From Burkholderiales bacterium (GTDB lineage Bacteria > Pseudomonadota > Gammaproteobacteria > Burkholderiales > Burkholderiaceae_C), in contig JAECRL010000004.1 in assembly GCA_016000265.1 (NCBI GenBank), positions 136,264 through 200,263 on the forward strand: a DNA stretch of 64,000 nt. The letters are read 5' to 3'. Position numbers and translations under genes: made by a program. Positions 42,301-50,215 of this stretch are shown here, in pieces (position 1 is the first letter of the stretch; every line of letters starts with the position of its first letter). A model generated the notes under the pieces. It did not search any database and was not told the DNA's origin. It saw nothing but the letters and a program-made list of their open reading frames with translations.

Positions 42301-43801
42301 TCTGTTCCACGGCGCCATCGGGGTGCTCGATGCGCACGACCTGATCGAACTCGTTGCTGACCACGCGGGTGCGAAAGCCCCGGGCGTTAGTGCGGATCTC
42401 GGCGCGCGCGCCGGTGTCGTAGGCCACCTCGAGGTCGGTGCGGCCGTTGACGATCTGGCGCACGGGCTTGCCGGCGCGGTTGTGCGTCAGGTCGTCCACG
42501 TGCCGCCCGGCTTCGGTTTGCGGCCCGGTGACCTTGCTGATGAACTGTTTGTTGGCGTCGTCGTACTCGAAGGCGTAATCGGTCACGGCGCCATCGGCGG
42601 CGGTGTGCCGGGAGACGGTGTCGCCGGTGTAAGCGAGGGACTCGCTGCGCCCCAGGGCGTCGGTGACCTGGGTCAGGCGGTTGCTGACGTTGTAGGCGTA
42701 CTTCGTGACGTGCCCGAGCACGTCGGTGACCTGCGTGAGGCGGTTGCGTTCGTCGTAGGCGTACTTGACGCTGCGCGCGGGCAGGTCCAGGGCCAGGCCC
42801 GCGATCGGGTGGTCTTTGACCTCGGTGAGCAAGGCGCCCGTGTAATGCAGGCTGAAGAGCACGCGCCCGCGGGCGTCCACCACGCCGACGAGGCGCCCGC
42901 CCACGTCCCGCACCAGCCACGTCGGGTTGCCGTTGCGGTCTCCGTGGGCCACGACCTGGCCCTGGGTGTTGTGGTCGACCCAGTCGCCGGACTTGTCGAT
43001 CCAGCGGTAGCCCTTTTCCTGGGTGGACGACGCCAGGGTGAGGCGCCCGGTGGCGAGCTGAGCGTAGAGCACGTCGGCCGCGGCGGGCGTGAGCAGCTGC
43101 ACCGGGCGCTTCTCCAGCACCGAGCGGTTGCTGAAGGCGTAGCGGCCGTTGTCGCCAAGGTAGAGCTCGTTGCTGCGGCGGATGGCCTCGACGTCGTTGG
43201 CCGGCGGCATGGCCACCGCGGCACCGGCGCACAGCGAGGCGTAGTCCACGCTGACGCGCTGCAGCGGGGTGTAGTTCTGGGCGTCCTCGCCCATGACCTT
43301 GTTGAAGGGCGTGAGGCGGGTGGGCACCACGGCATCGGCTTGGGGCAAGCCCCCGATGACGGTCGTGCCGAACGAGGGTTGCCAGTCTTCTTCCACCCAC
43401 ACCCAGCAGCCGCCACCGGTGCCGCCCGAGCCGGAGCCCGACAACGTCGCCCCCGCGCCCGAGGCGCCGCCCCCCGACGCCGTGGCGGTGGTGGCCGTCG
43501 TGTCAGCCGACTGGCTGCCCGTGAGGTTCTTCCAGCTCTGGCTCAGGCTTTCCCATTGCGGGTTGAAGCGCCACTCCTGCCCGTCCCAATGGCGCCCCCA
43601 GCGAACCTGGCCGGCCTCGCTGCGCAAGACCAGGTCCGTGGCCGACACGTTGGCGTAGCCATTGGGCCGCGTGACGATCAGGCCGTTGGGGCTGGGCGTC
43701 GATTGGGCCCAGGCGGTCGGGGTCAGGGACAGACTCAGGGTGACGGCCGTCAGCGCGAGCGAGGCCGCGCATGCCAGCCGGATCAGCGCGCGCGGGGTCA
43801 T
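39317..43801 (-). CDS. secreted Rhs/YD-repeat toxin with phospholipase A2-like tip
   Basis: A 1494-residue polymorphic toxin, paralogous to the other rhs gene. Start 43801 gives a clear Sec signal peptide (MTPRALIRLACAASLAL ... PTAWA); an ATG at 43831, 6 bases after the upstream stop, is the alternative. The N-terminal domain (VRWGRHWDGQEWRFNP, GGGCWVWVEEDWQPSFG) and YD repeats end at RRQYDPAVGRYTTADPIGLAGG. The ~100-residue tip (about 1396-1494, DNA 39320-39616) is rich in Cys (14 or so). It has DCCANHDNCYGNCGG at 1419-1433 and QCDQNFCGCMKSEC just after. This is the secreted PLA2 active-site signature CCxxHDxCY, with catalytic His1424 and Asp1425, and the spacing resembles group XII PLA2. 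Expected to hydrolyse membrane phospholipids. Confidence 0.9.
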   Translation of the reverse strand: MTPRALIRLACAASLALTAVTLSLSLTPTAWAQSTPSPNGLIVTRPNGYANVSATDLVLRSEAGQVRWGRHWDGQEWRFNPQWESLSQSWKNLTGSQSADTTATTATASGGGASGAGATLSGSGSGGTGGGCWVWVEEDWQPSFGTTVIGGLPQADAVVPTRLTPFNKVMGEDAQNYTPLQRVSVDYASLCAGAAVAMPPANDVEAIRRSNELYLGDNGRYAFSNRSVLEKRPVQLLTPAAADVLYAQLATGRLTLASSTQEKGYRWIDKSGDWVDHNTQGQVVAHGDRNGNPTWLVRDVGGRLVGVVDARGRVLFSLHYTGALLTEVKDHPIAGLALDLPARSVKYAYDERNRLTQVTDVLGHVTKYAYNVSNRLTQVTDALGRSESLAYTGDTVSRHTAADGAVTDYAFEYDDANKQFISKVTGPQTEAGRHVDDLTHNRAGKPVRQIVNGRTDLEVAYDTGARAEIRTNARGFRTRVVSNEFDQVVRIEHPDGAVEQMAYSPLHLQQTEAIDALGVRTRFEHDARGNLVRKVEAAGLPEQRVTTYQLNARGQAERITREGRTEANGAITPDAIWQITWDERGQISQTTDPEGHVRRYEFDRIGSLRRHTDPLGRVRLYEVDAAGRLVKETDDVGLVRSLSHDAVGNLVAETDGRGKTVTQSHDALNRLIERTNAVGGVRRTPRNGLGLVVSDTDEDGRQRLREHDAFQRLVRLTDGLGHLTTSGYQVSDGSAAGVLGSLGQPTEVVHPTYTELRRFDARERLTSRSLVYRHAQGELTATRTSTHTTHHDQAGRVTSETDAAGQTWRHRYNALGQRTETTDPLGGKTSYLLDARGNVIELTDANGNTHRFEHDRNDRLVRETRPLGQVTQHRHDAAGSLIEKIDPDGTRHLFTLDARTRLLSHEVRVDGTLVRSTSHTWDASNNLTAWSDTDLLRNETTQGTQTWDDANRKLSETLTYPGGHSLSLGLSHSPAGKLRRLTWPDGTQIDYAWSAHGELQGVAIPGEGSLSVNEYNWTAPVRTTLPGGGTQNRAFDGLLQLEGLRVKGPGQQSTLELTQRFGPRQELTSRTRTDAQDGASSTRAEQYTHDALKRLTQVLGDASETFALDALDNRVAHSRTPGAWSFDRNNRLTRIGSGDCGSSGVVCFQWNEQGSLVQKTEAGNRVTLYRHDAFNRLREVALRIGAASEVLLARYGHDPMDRRIWKEQYRDASGQPLSPATRTHLLHTDSGLVAQASQDIVLNADGSVTRLGQPRLTAQYGLRPDAPFNTATLFVKARNSRGDDTLAYYHHDQLGTPLQATDKLGNVVWAALYEPFGKASVITPAATDSRPTIVSLLRLPGQLEDPETGLHQNWRRQYDPAVGRYTTADPIGLAGGRNVYAYASADPLNRFDATGEETCGSGWNEPLVPDNPMGFRFSDCCANHDNCYGNCGGPSRSQCDQNFCGCMKSECDRYTLPYLKRRCTPLANLYCGAVVDHGGSAYDAARASCGKPGC

Positions 43802-43837
43802 GGGTTGAGCGGACGCAGGGGGGCATGACATGGCGCG

Positions 43838-46800
43838 TCAATCACAGTTCGTGCCGCCCTTGGGCACGTACACACACTTCTTGCCCTTCATCTTGATGGG
43901 CGTGCTCGTGCCGCCACCGCCCCAGCCGCCGCCACCGCCGCCCCCACCACCGCCGCCGCCCCCGCCGCCACCGCCCCCACCGGTGCCGGTGCAGGTGGTG
44001 CCGCTGACCGAGAACCACGAGGTCTGGGCGCCGCAGCCGGCTTCGCTGCCGTTGGCGCAGATGTAGCTGCAGGTGACCGCGTAGGTGTTGCTGTAGTTGT
44101 AGCAACCGCCGCCGCTGGCCGCGCCGCTGGTGGCCGCCACGTCGAGCGGCTGCAAGGCCACCACGCGGTAGGGGATGGTCACGCGCTGCTTGGCCGCCAG
44201 GCTGTCAGGCACCTCGACGAGGAACTCGTAGCGGAAGAAGCCGTCGCTGCGCGGCAGCTGCTGCTTGACCTTGTCGGCGCGGATGAGGCCATGGTTGGTC
44301 AGCGTCAGCTCGCCGTAGTAGACGTCACCGGCGTTCATTTTGGGCAGGTTCACGCTGGTGGGCTGCATCACGACCACGGCCGCGGGCACGTCGGTCTCGA
44401 AGGTGGCGTTGAGCGTGATCTCGTAGCGGTCCTGGATGGTGATTTCGCGCACGCTCCACTCCACCGTCACCAGGTTGTATTCGAGGAACACGGACTGGTT
44501 GAAGGTGATGCCGGGCTTGACGATGACGCGACCGCCGACCTCCTGGTGGTTGGCTGCCGTGGCGCGGAACTTGTAGCGACCCGAGGGCAGGTTCTGGAAC
44601 AGCGCCTCGCCCAGGGCGTCGGTGTTGAGCTCCTGCGTGATGGTGGGCACGTCTTCGTTCTGCAGGGTCACGCGCGCACCGGCCAGGCCCGGGATGAGCT
44701 TGCCTTGCTTGTCCACGGTGGCCGTGTAGATGTCGCTGGCCTTGAACAGCACGTTGCCCTGACCGCTCTGCGTGACGCTGACGTACACGTTGAGCGACTG
44801 GGTCGGCACGTTGTCGCCGGCCACGGTCAGGCGGTACTCGTAGACGCCTTCGGGCGTGCCCGCCGGGGGCGTGAAGGACAGGTCGATGCTGCGGCGCTCG
44901 CCCACGGCCAGGCTGCCGTTGGCGCGGCTGGCGATGGCGGCCCAGGCGGGCGCGGGTGCACCCCCGACCTGGGTCAGCGTGAATCTCAGGTTCAGCGCAT
45001 CCTGCAAGCCGTTGTTGCGCACCTCGACCGACTCGATCTGGCTGCCGCCTTGCGCCAGGCCGGTCTCGACGAAGCTCGGCGTGGACGCCAGGTTGGGCTT
45101 GGCCAGCGAGAGCGTGTAGTTGACGGCGACGCGACCGATCGGGGTCAGCGGCTGCTCGTCCGACACCACGTCCAGGATCAGCGAGCCCGAGGGCTGGGCG
45201 TCGTTGTTGGCGCTGAAGACCACCGGCACGTTCAGGGTCTGGCGCTCGACCAGGCTGACCGGGCTGGGCAGCTGCACGCTGACGCCGGCGGGCACCTGAC
45301 CCGTGGGCTGGCTGGCCGCGTTGAGCACCAGGCGCAGGTTGCTGGCCGAGGTGCCCGGGCCGGCCTTGGCCGTGAACGGGATGGTGAAGGGGTAGTTGCG
45401 CGGGATGTCGAGCTTGTACGGCGCCGGGCCCACGCTCACGCGGTTGATCGTGAAGGCCTTCTGCTCGGGGCGGTCGGTGATTTCGGGGTGCACCGCGGAG
45501 ACCTTGAACAGGCCCGCGTCGGTGACGGTGGGCTTGAAGACGTGCACGAAGTTGCCCGCGCCGTCGGTCAGCACGCTGAAGACGCGCTCGAAGCCCTGCT
45601 GGTTGAGCACCAGCTTCAAGCGGGTGTTGGGCAGGGGCGCGCGGCCGTTGCGATCCAGGGCCTGGCCGGTGATGCGCACGTCCTGGTCGCCGAAGGAGCT
45701 GACCGGGCTGACGTCCGTGACCTCGCCCACGTAGGCCGTGTCCAGCAGCGACACCAGCTTCTCCGAGCCCTGGCCCGGGATGATCACCTGGTCGTCCTGG
45801 CCGGAGTGGAAGCGCAGCTTGTCGACCTCCAAGCGCACCCGGATGTTGTTCGGGCTGGCCGCGGGCACGTTCAGCGTGAAAGCATCCGAGGTGTAGGCCT
45901 GTCCGGCCGGGATGCGGGCCACGGTCAGGCCGTTGGTCAGCGTGACGACTTGGGCGCCCAGGGCCTGCTTGTAGGCCTGGGTGGACAGCACGTTGCCGTC
46001 GGCGTCCAGGATCTTGAAGCGCAGCTCCGAGGACTCGCTGTTGCCGTTGTTGGTGGCGGTCAGCAGCTCGATGTCGACCTCGCTGGTGTTCTCGATGGTC
46101 AGGCGCAGCTGACCGGTGGCGCCGCGGGTGAAGGCGTCGGTGGCCATGCCCACGACCAGGGTGCCATCGACCACGGACAGGGTTTCGTCGCGTGCCAGCT
46201 TGACGAGCTCGCCTTCGTTGGCGGCGATCTCCACGCCGACCTGGGACGGCGCCGAACCCGGCAGGTCCGCGTAGCCGCCCACGATGACCGGCACGATGCG
46301 GGTCTCGTTGGGCGCCAGGCTGAAGACCTCGGAGCGGTGGTCCTTGAACTGCGTGATGGCCTTGTCGGTGGGCAGCTTGACGACCACGCGCACGCCGCTG
46401 AGCGAGGTGGCCGACAGGTTGACCACCTGCACGCCGACCTTGTTCATGATGCCGCGCTTGATCGGCAGGCCGGAGACGAACTGGGTGCTGACCGAAGGCA
46501 GCAGGATGCTGCGCGGCATCTCGACGCCCGCGGCGTCCACCGAGGCCACGGTGTAGCGGCGCTCGCCGCTGGTGAACCCGCTGTCGGTCAGGCTGCGAGC
46601 GCTGGTGACCGCCGGGGTCAGCTTGACGCGGGCCGCGTCGGCGCCCACGTAGACCAGGTAGCCCGCCAGGTTGCCGTTGGGGGCGTCCCAGCTGATGACG
46701 GGCAGCTCCTTGCCGAGCTGCTGGACCTTGAGGTTGGCCACCGGCAGCAGGCTGGCGTTCAGGTAGGCCGAGTTCGACAGCGCGGACTCGTTGCCGGCCG

Positions 46801-49800
46801 CGTCCACCGCGGTGACGACGTAGGCGCCTTGCGTGGGCGAGGGCGAGGGGTCGAGCGCCGCGGTCTGCACGATGGCGGACTTCAGCGGCGTCAGGCCCAC
46901 CACGCTGGTGATGCTGGTGCCGCTGGCGCGGTAGAGGCGGTAGCCCTTGACGTCGCTGGCCACGGGGGCCTGCCAGCTGGCGACGATGCCCTGGCCGGTG
47001 AGTTGCAGCGCGAGGTTCTGCGGCGCGCCCGGTGCGGTGGCGCTGGCCAGCACCTCGATGGCGGCGGTCTGGCTGGAGAGCGACTCCTGGCCGTTGGAGG
47101 TGCGCACCGTGGCCACGGCGTAGCGGTAGCTGCCGTCGCGCGGGGTCTGGTCGATCAGGCTTTCGCCGCTGGCGCGGATGAGCGGCAGCAAGGCGGCGTC
47201 ATCGGGGCCTTGTCGGTAGACCTGGTAGGCGCTGGCGTCCGCCACGGCCTGCCAATCCAGGCGCACCTTGCCGCCCGGCTGGGCCACGGCCTTGAAGCCA
47301 AAGGGCACGTTCAGCGGTGGCAGCTCGCCCTGGTAGACCTGGAAGCGGTTGAAGGCGGTGACCTTGGTGGACACGTTGTCCAGGTCGTCGACCGACTGGG
47401 CCGCGAAACTCAGGTTCTCCGAGCCGCCCAGGCCGGCGTCCGAGGGCAGCTTGAAGCTGGCGCGCCAGGTGGTGGCGTCGACCTGGGTGAGGCCGGTGAG
47501 GGCCACCGGCGCGCGCACCGGGCCCGACAGCAGGTAGCTCAAGCTGGGCTGGGCGCCGGCGCGCTGGGCCTTGCTGAAGGTGAAGGTGGCTTGCAGCGTT
47601 TGCGCGCTGTCGTTCTTGATCGGGGCCGTGGGCGACAGCACGATGCCGACCAGCGCCGGGCCCTCGGTGTCGATCTTGAGGGTGGCGCCCGCGTCGATTT
47701 CGGTGCCGCGGTTGCCCACCACGTCGCGAGCGGAGAACAAGGCGTTGGCCGTGCCCGAAGCGGTGCCGGCGTCGACCAGGAAGCTGCCGGCGTAGGTCAG
47801 CTCACCGGTCTTGATCAGGTCCACCGGCAGGGGCGTGCCGCCTTGCGGGACGATGGACAGGTAAGGCGCCGACTGCAGCACCTCGGTGACCGTGACCACC
47901 ACGTTGACGCGACCCTGGCCGATGCGGCCGGTGGCCCCATCGACCTTGCCCAGCGGGGTGTAGGCCACGCTGGTGGCGCGCGGTGCGGCGGCGTCGGACA
48001 GCGCCTGAACCTGGTTCGTGGGCTCGGAGGTGGCGCCCGCGGCGTTGACCGACACGACGCGGTAGTACCAGGTGCCTTGCTGCGCGGGCAGGTCTTCGAA
48101 GACCAGCGTGCCGGCGCCGAGGTTGCCACCGTGCACGCGCACGCCTTCGGTGATGGCCGCAAAGGGCTGGGCGGCGCGGTAGAGCTGGTAGCCGGTCACG
48201 TTGGCGTCGGACGACTTCAACCACGTCAGGCGCACCTTGCCCAGGGCCTGCGAGCTGGCCGTGAGCGAGCCGGGGGCCGAGGGCACGGTCTGGTCCAGCG
48301 TGACGTTGACCGCAGCAGACAGCGCACTGGTGCCCCAGGTGTCGGTGGCGGTGGCCTGGATCTGGTTGAGGCCGCTCAGCAGCGTGACGACCTGCGTGAA
48401 GCGGCCATCGGTGCCGGCGGTGGCCAGGGCGCCGGCGGGCGCGCCGTTGATGAGCACCTGCACCCGGCTGCCCGCCTGCGCCGTGCCCGTCACGGTGACG
48501 TCGGGCACGCGGGTGGCGCTGCCGGAGGCCGGCGCGCTCAGGCGCGGCGCGTCGGGGGCCACGTGGGCCACGTTGATGTTGAAGCTGCTGGTGCTGCTGT
48601 TGTTGAGCGAGTCGAATGCACGCGCGGCCAGCGTGTGCGCGCCGTTGGGCACGGCGTCGAGGTCCAGCGTGGTGCTGTAGGTGCCGCTGCCCGAGGCAGT
48701 GGAGACGACCACGCCATCGAGCAGCCACTCCACGCGCGAGACGCCGCTGCGGTCGGAGGCCTTGAGGCTCAAGGCGATGTCGCGGCCGAAGGTCGCGCCC
48801 GAAGCCAGTGCCACGCCCGCGGCGCGGAACTCGCTCAGCACGGGGCCTTCGGCGTCGGGGGCCACGGGCGCGCGGCTGAACGTCACCGGGCGGCTGAGCT
48901 CGGCCGTGCGGCCAGCGATGTCGGTGGCGACCACGCGCCAGGTGTGCTCACCGTCGGTGGTGGCGTCGGTGTTCCAGCTCTGGGTGTAAGGCGCGCTGGT
49001 GCGGGTGCCCATCAGCTTGCCATCGAGGTAGAACTCGACCTTGCCGATGCCCGACGCGTCGGTGACGGCGGCCTCCACCGTGATGGACGAGGCCACCACG
49101 CTGCCGGCGGCCGGGTTGGTCACGGCGATCACCGGGGCCTGGGTGTCCACCAGCACGCCGCCCGCCACGGTGGCGGTGGCCACGGTGCCGGTGGCGTTGC
49201 GGTACTGCACCGACACGGTCTTGCGGCCATCGCCTTCGGAGAGCGTGAAGTCCAGCGTGGTGCGCCCGTTGCTCAGGGACTGGAAGGGCACGCCCACGAA
49301 GCCCGTGCCCTCGACGAGGCGGTACTCGGTGGCGTTGACGCAGGCCAGCGCCAGCTGCACCGTGCGGTTCTCGAAATACGTGGCCGGCTGCGTCAGGCGG
49401 ACCGTGGGCGCCAGCAAGGGCGCGCTGGCCAGGAAGCCGCCATAGCTCACGCCACCCGACACCGCGTCCCCCAGGCCGTTGGGGTTGCCCACGGCGTCTT
49501 TGGGGCCACTGGCGTCGCCCCACCAGTTGCCCGTGGCGGTGATGACCGAAGCCGGCGTCTTGTTGAAGATGGCCTGCGTGGTGTTGCCCGAGAACTGGGT
49601 GCTGGTGATGCTCAGCCCCGCGATGCCATCGGACTCCAGGCCCACCCCGTTGCGCAGGAAGCTCGCGCCGCTGATGGCCGGCTTGGCGCCGTCGACCAGC
49701 CGCAGGCCCAGCACGCTGTCGCTGACCTGGAAGTACTGCAGCTGCGGGCTGGTGGCGCGCAGGTACAGGGCTGGCTCGCCACGTTCGCCCGCGTGCTTGA

Positions 49801-50161
49801 TGAGGATGTCGCTGAACGACACGCCGCCGAAGCCCACGACGGACTTCTCCACGCGCACACCCAGCCAGTCGCCGGCCTTCGCCACACCGGGGGCGGCAAA
49901 GGACGGGCCCAGCACCGAGTCGTCCTTGTCGCTGGTGAGGATGACCCCGCTTTGCGTGACCAGGCGGTCGCGCACCACCAACTGAGAGCCCGTGCTGAAC
50001 TTGACGACCACGCCCTCTTCCAGCGTGAGGTCGGCTGCCGACAGCGGCGCGCCCTGCAGCGCCAGGGTCGCGGCCAGCACCGCACCCGCCCACACCGGGC
50101 GAGCCCGTTGGGTCAGGGTGGGCGAAGGCAGCGAGCGGGCCGAGGAAGAGCGCGTGGTCAT
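43838..50161 (-). CDS. giant secreted modular beta protein paired with the PLA2-type Rhs
   Basis: A 2107-residue exported protein. The signal peptide ends LQGAPLSAA. Residues about 45-250 form a right-handed beta-helix-like domain (LEEGVVVKFSTGSQLVVRDR, SFLRNGVGLESDGIAGLSI). Bacterial Ig-like modules follow (VIAVTNPAAGSVVASSITVE, VEWLLDGVVVSTASG), then at least four Fn3 modules (GKVRLTWLKSSDANVTGYQL, GKVRLDWQAVADASAYQVYR and similar). CARDB-like and carboxypeptidase-regulatory-like modules lead to a Cys-rich end with a run of about 20 Gly, then CVYVPKGGTNCD. It lies 36 bases upstream of the rhs gene. Probably a surface fibre or carrier; that role is inferred. Confidence 0.82.
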   Translation of the reverse strand: MTTRSSSARSLPSPTLTQRARPVWAGAVLAATLALQGAPLSAADLTLEEGVVVKFSTGSQLVVRDRLVTQSGVILTSDKDDSVLGPSFAAPGVAKAGDWLGVRVEKSVVGFGGVSFSDILIKHAGERGEPALYLRATSPQLQYFQVSDSVLGLRLVDGAKPAISGASFLRNGVGLESDGIAGLSITSTQFSGNTTQAIFNKTPASVITATGNWWGDASGPKDAVGNPNGLGDAVSGGVSYGGFLASAPLLAPTVRLTQPATYFENRTVQLALACVNATEYRLVEGTGFVGVPFQSLSNGRTTLDFTLSEGDGRKTVSVQYRNATGTVATATVAGGVLVDTQAPVIAVTNPAAGSVVASSITVEAAVTDASGIGKVEFYLDGKLMGTRTSAPYTQSWNTDATTDGEHTWRVVATDIAGRTAELSRPVTFSRAPVAPDAEGPVLSEFRAAGVALASGATFGRDIALSLKASDRSGVSRVEWLLDGVVVSTASGSGTYSTTLDLDAVPNGAHTLAARAFDSLNNSSTSSFNINVAHVAPDAPRLSAPASGSATRVPDVTVTGTAQAGSRVQVLINGAPAGALATAGTDGRFTQVVTLLSGLNQIQATATDTWGTSALSAAVNVTLDQTVPSAPGSLTASSQALGKVRLTWLKSSDANVTGYQLYRAAQPFAAITEGVRVHGGNLGAGTLVFEDLPAQQGTWYYRVVSVNAAGATSEPTNQVQALSDAAAPRATSVAYTPLGKVDGATGRIGQGRVNVVVTVTEVLQSAPYLSIVPQGGTPLPVDLIKTGELTYAGSFLVDAGTASGTANALFSARDVVGNRGTEIDAGATLKIDTEGPALVGIVLSPTAPIKNDSAQTLQATFTFSKAQRAGAQPSLSYLLSGPVRAPVALTGLTQVDATTWRASFKLPSDAGLGGSENLSFAAQSVDDLDNVSTKVTAFNRFQVYQGELPPLNVPFGFKAVAQPGGKVRLDWQAVADASAYQVYRQGPDDAALLPLIRASGESLIDQTPRDGSYRYAVATVRTSNGQESLSSQTAAIEVLASATAPGAPQNLALQLTGQGIVASWQAPVASDVKGYRLYRASGTSITSVVGLTPLKSAIVQTAALDPSPSPTQGAYVVTAVDAAGNESALSNSAYLNASLLPVANLKVQQLGKELPVISWDAPNGNLAGYLVYVGADAARVKLTPAVTSARSLTDSGFTSGERRYTVASVDAAGVEMPRSILLPSVSTQFVSGLPIKRGIMNKVGVQVVNLSATSLSGVRVVVKLPTDKAITQFKDHRSEVFSLAPNETRIVPVIVGGYADLPGSAPSQVGVEIAANEGELVKLARDETLSVVDGTLVVGMATDAFTRGATGQLRLTIENTSEVDIELLTATNNGNSESSELRFKILDADGNVLSTQAYKQALGAQVVTLTNGLTVARIPAGQAYTSDAFTLNVPAASPNNIRVRLEVDKLRFHSGQDDQVIIPGQGSEKLVSLLDTAYVGEVTDVSPVSSFGDQDVRITGQALDRNGRAPLPNTRLKLVLNQQGFERVFSVLTDGAGNFVHVFKPTVTDAGLFKVSAVHPEITDRPEQKAFTINRVSVGPAPYKLDIPRNYPFTIPFTAKAGPGTSASNLRLVLNAASQPTGQVPAGVSVQLPSPVSLVERQTLNVPVVFSANNDAQPSGSLILDVVSDEQPLTPIGRVAVNYTLSLAKPNLASTPSFVETGLAQGGSQIESVEVRNNGLQDALNLRFTLTQVGGAPAPAWAAIASRANGSLAVGERRSIDLSFTPPAGTPEGVYEYRLTVAGDNVPTQSLNVYVSVTQSGQGNVLFKASDIYTATVDKQGKLIPGLAGARVTLQNEDVPTITQELNTDALGEALFQNLPSGRYKFRATAANHQEVGGRVIVKPGITFNQSVFLEYNLVTVEWSVREITIQDRYEITLNATFETDVPAAVVVMQPTSVNLPKMNAGDVYYGELTLTNHGLIRADKVKQQLPRSDGFFRYEFLVEVPDSLAAKQRVTIPYRVVALQPLDVAATSGAASGGGCYNYSNTYAVTCSYICANGSEAGCGAQTSWFSVSGTTCTGTGGGGGGGGGGGGGGGGGGGWGGGGTSTPIKMKGKKCVYVPKGGTNCD
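43911..43983 (-). repeat. poly-glycine (GGN) tract
   Basis: A run of GGN codons (CCN on the plus strand) encodes about 24 glycines interrupted by one Trp near the C-terminus of the giant modular protein. Slippage in this tract would alter tail length, and non-triplet changes would remove the Cys-containing C-terminus. Confidence 0.85.
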
Positions 50162-50215
50162 GTTCAGTGGGCCGTTCGGTGAGCGGTTGCGGAGGCCGGG
50201 TTCAGCGATCCGGGG

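Noticed and set aside
29672-43801. Type VI secretion Rhs island
   Set aside because: No PAAR, VgrG, Hcp or EagR-like chaperone gene, and both Rhs proteins have cleavable signal peptides.
39371-43828. 1485-codon plus-strand open frame
   Set aside because: Antisense shadow of the PLA2-tipped rhs gene; no domain, leader or ribosome-binding site.
44291-50182. 1963-codon open frame on the plus strand
   Set aside because: It is the antisense of the giant modular protein; at about 70% GC the complementary frame stays open. The product is a low-complexity Gly/Ala/Val/Arg/His/Gln mixture without a fold.
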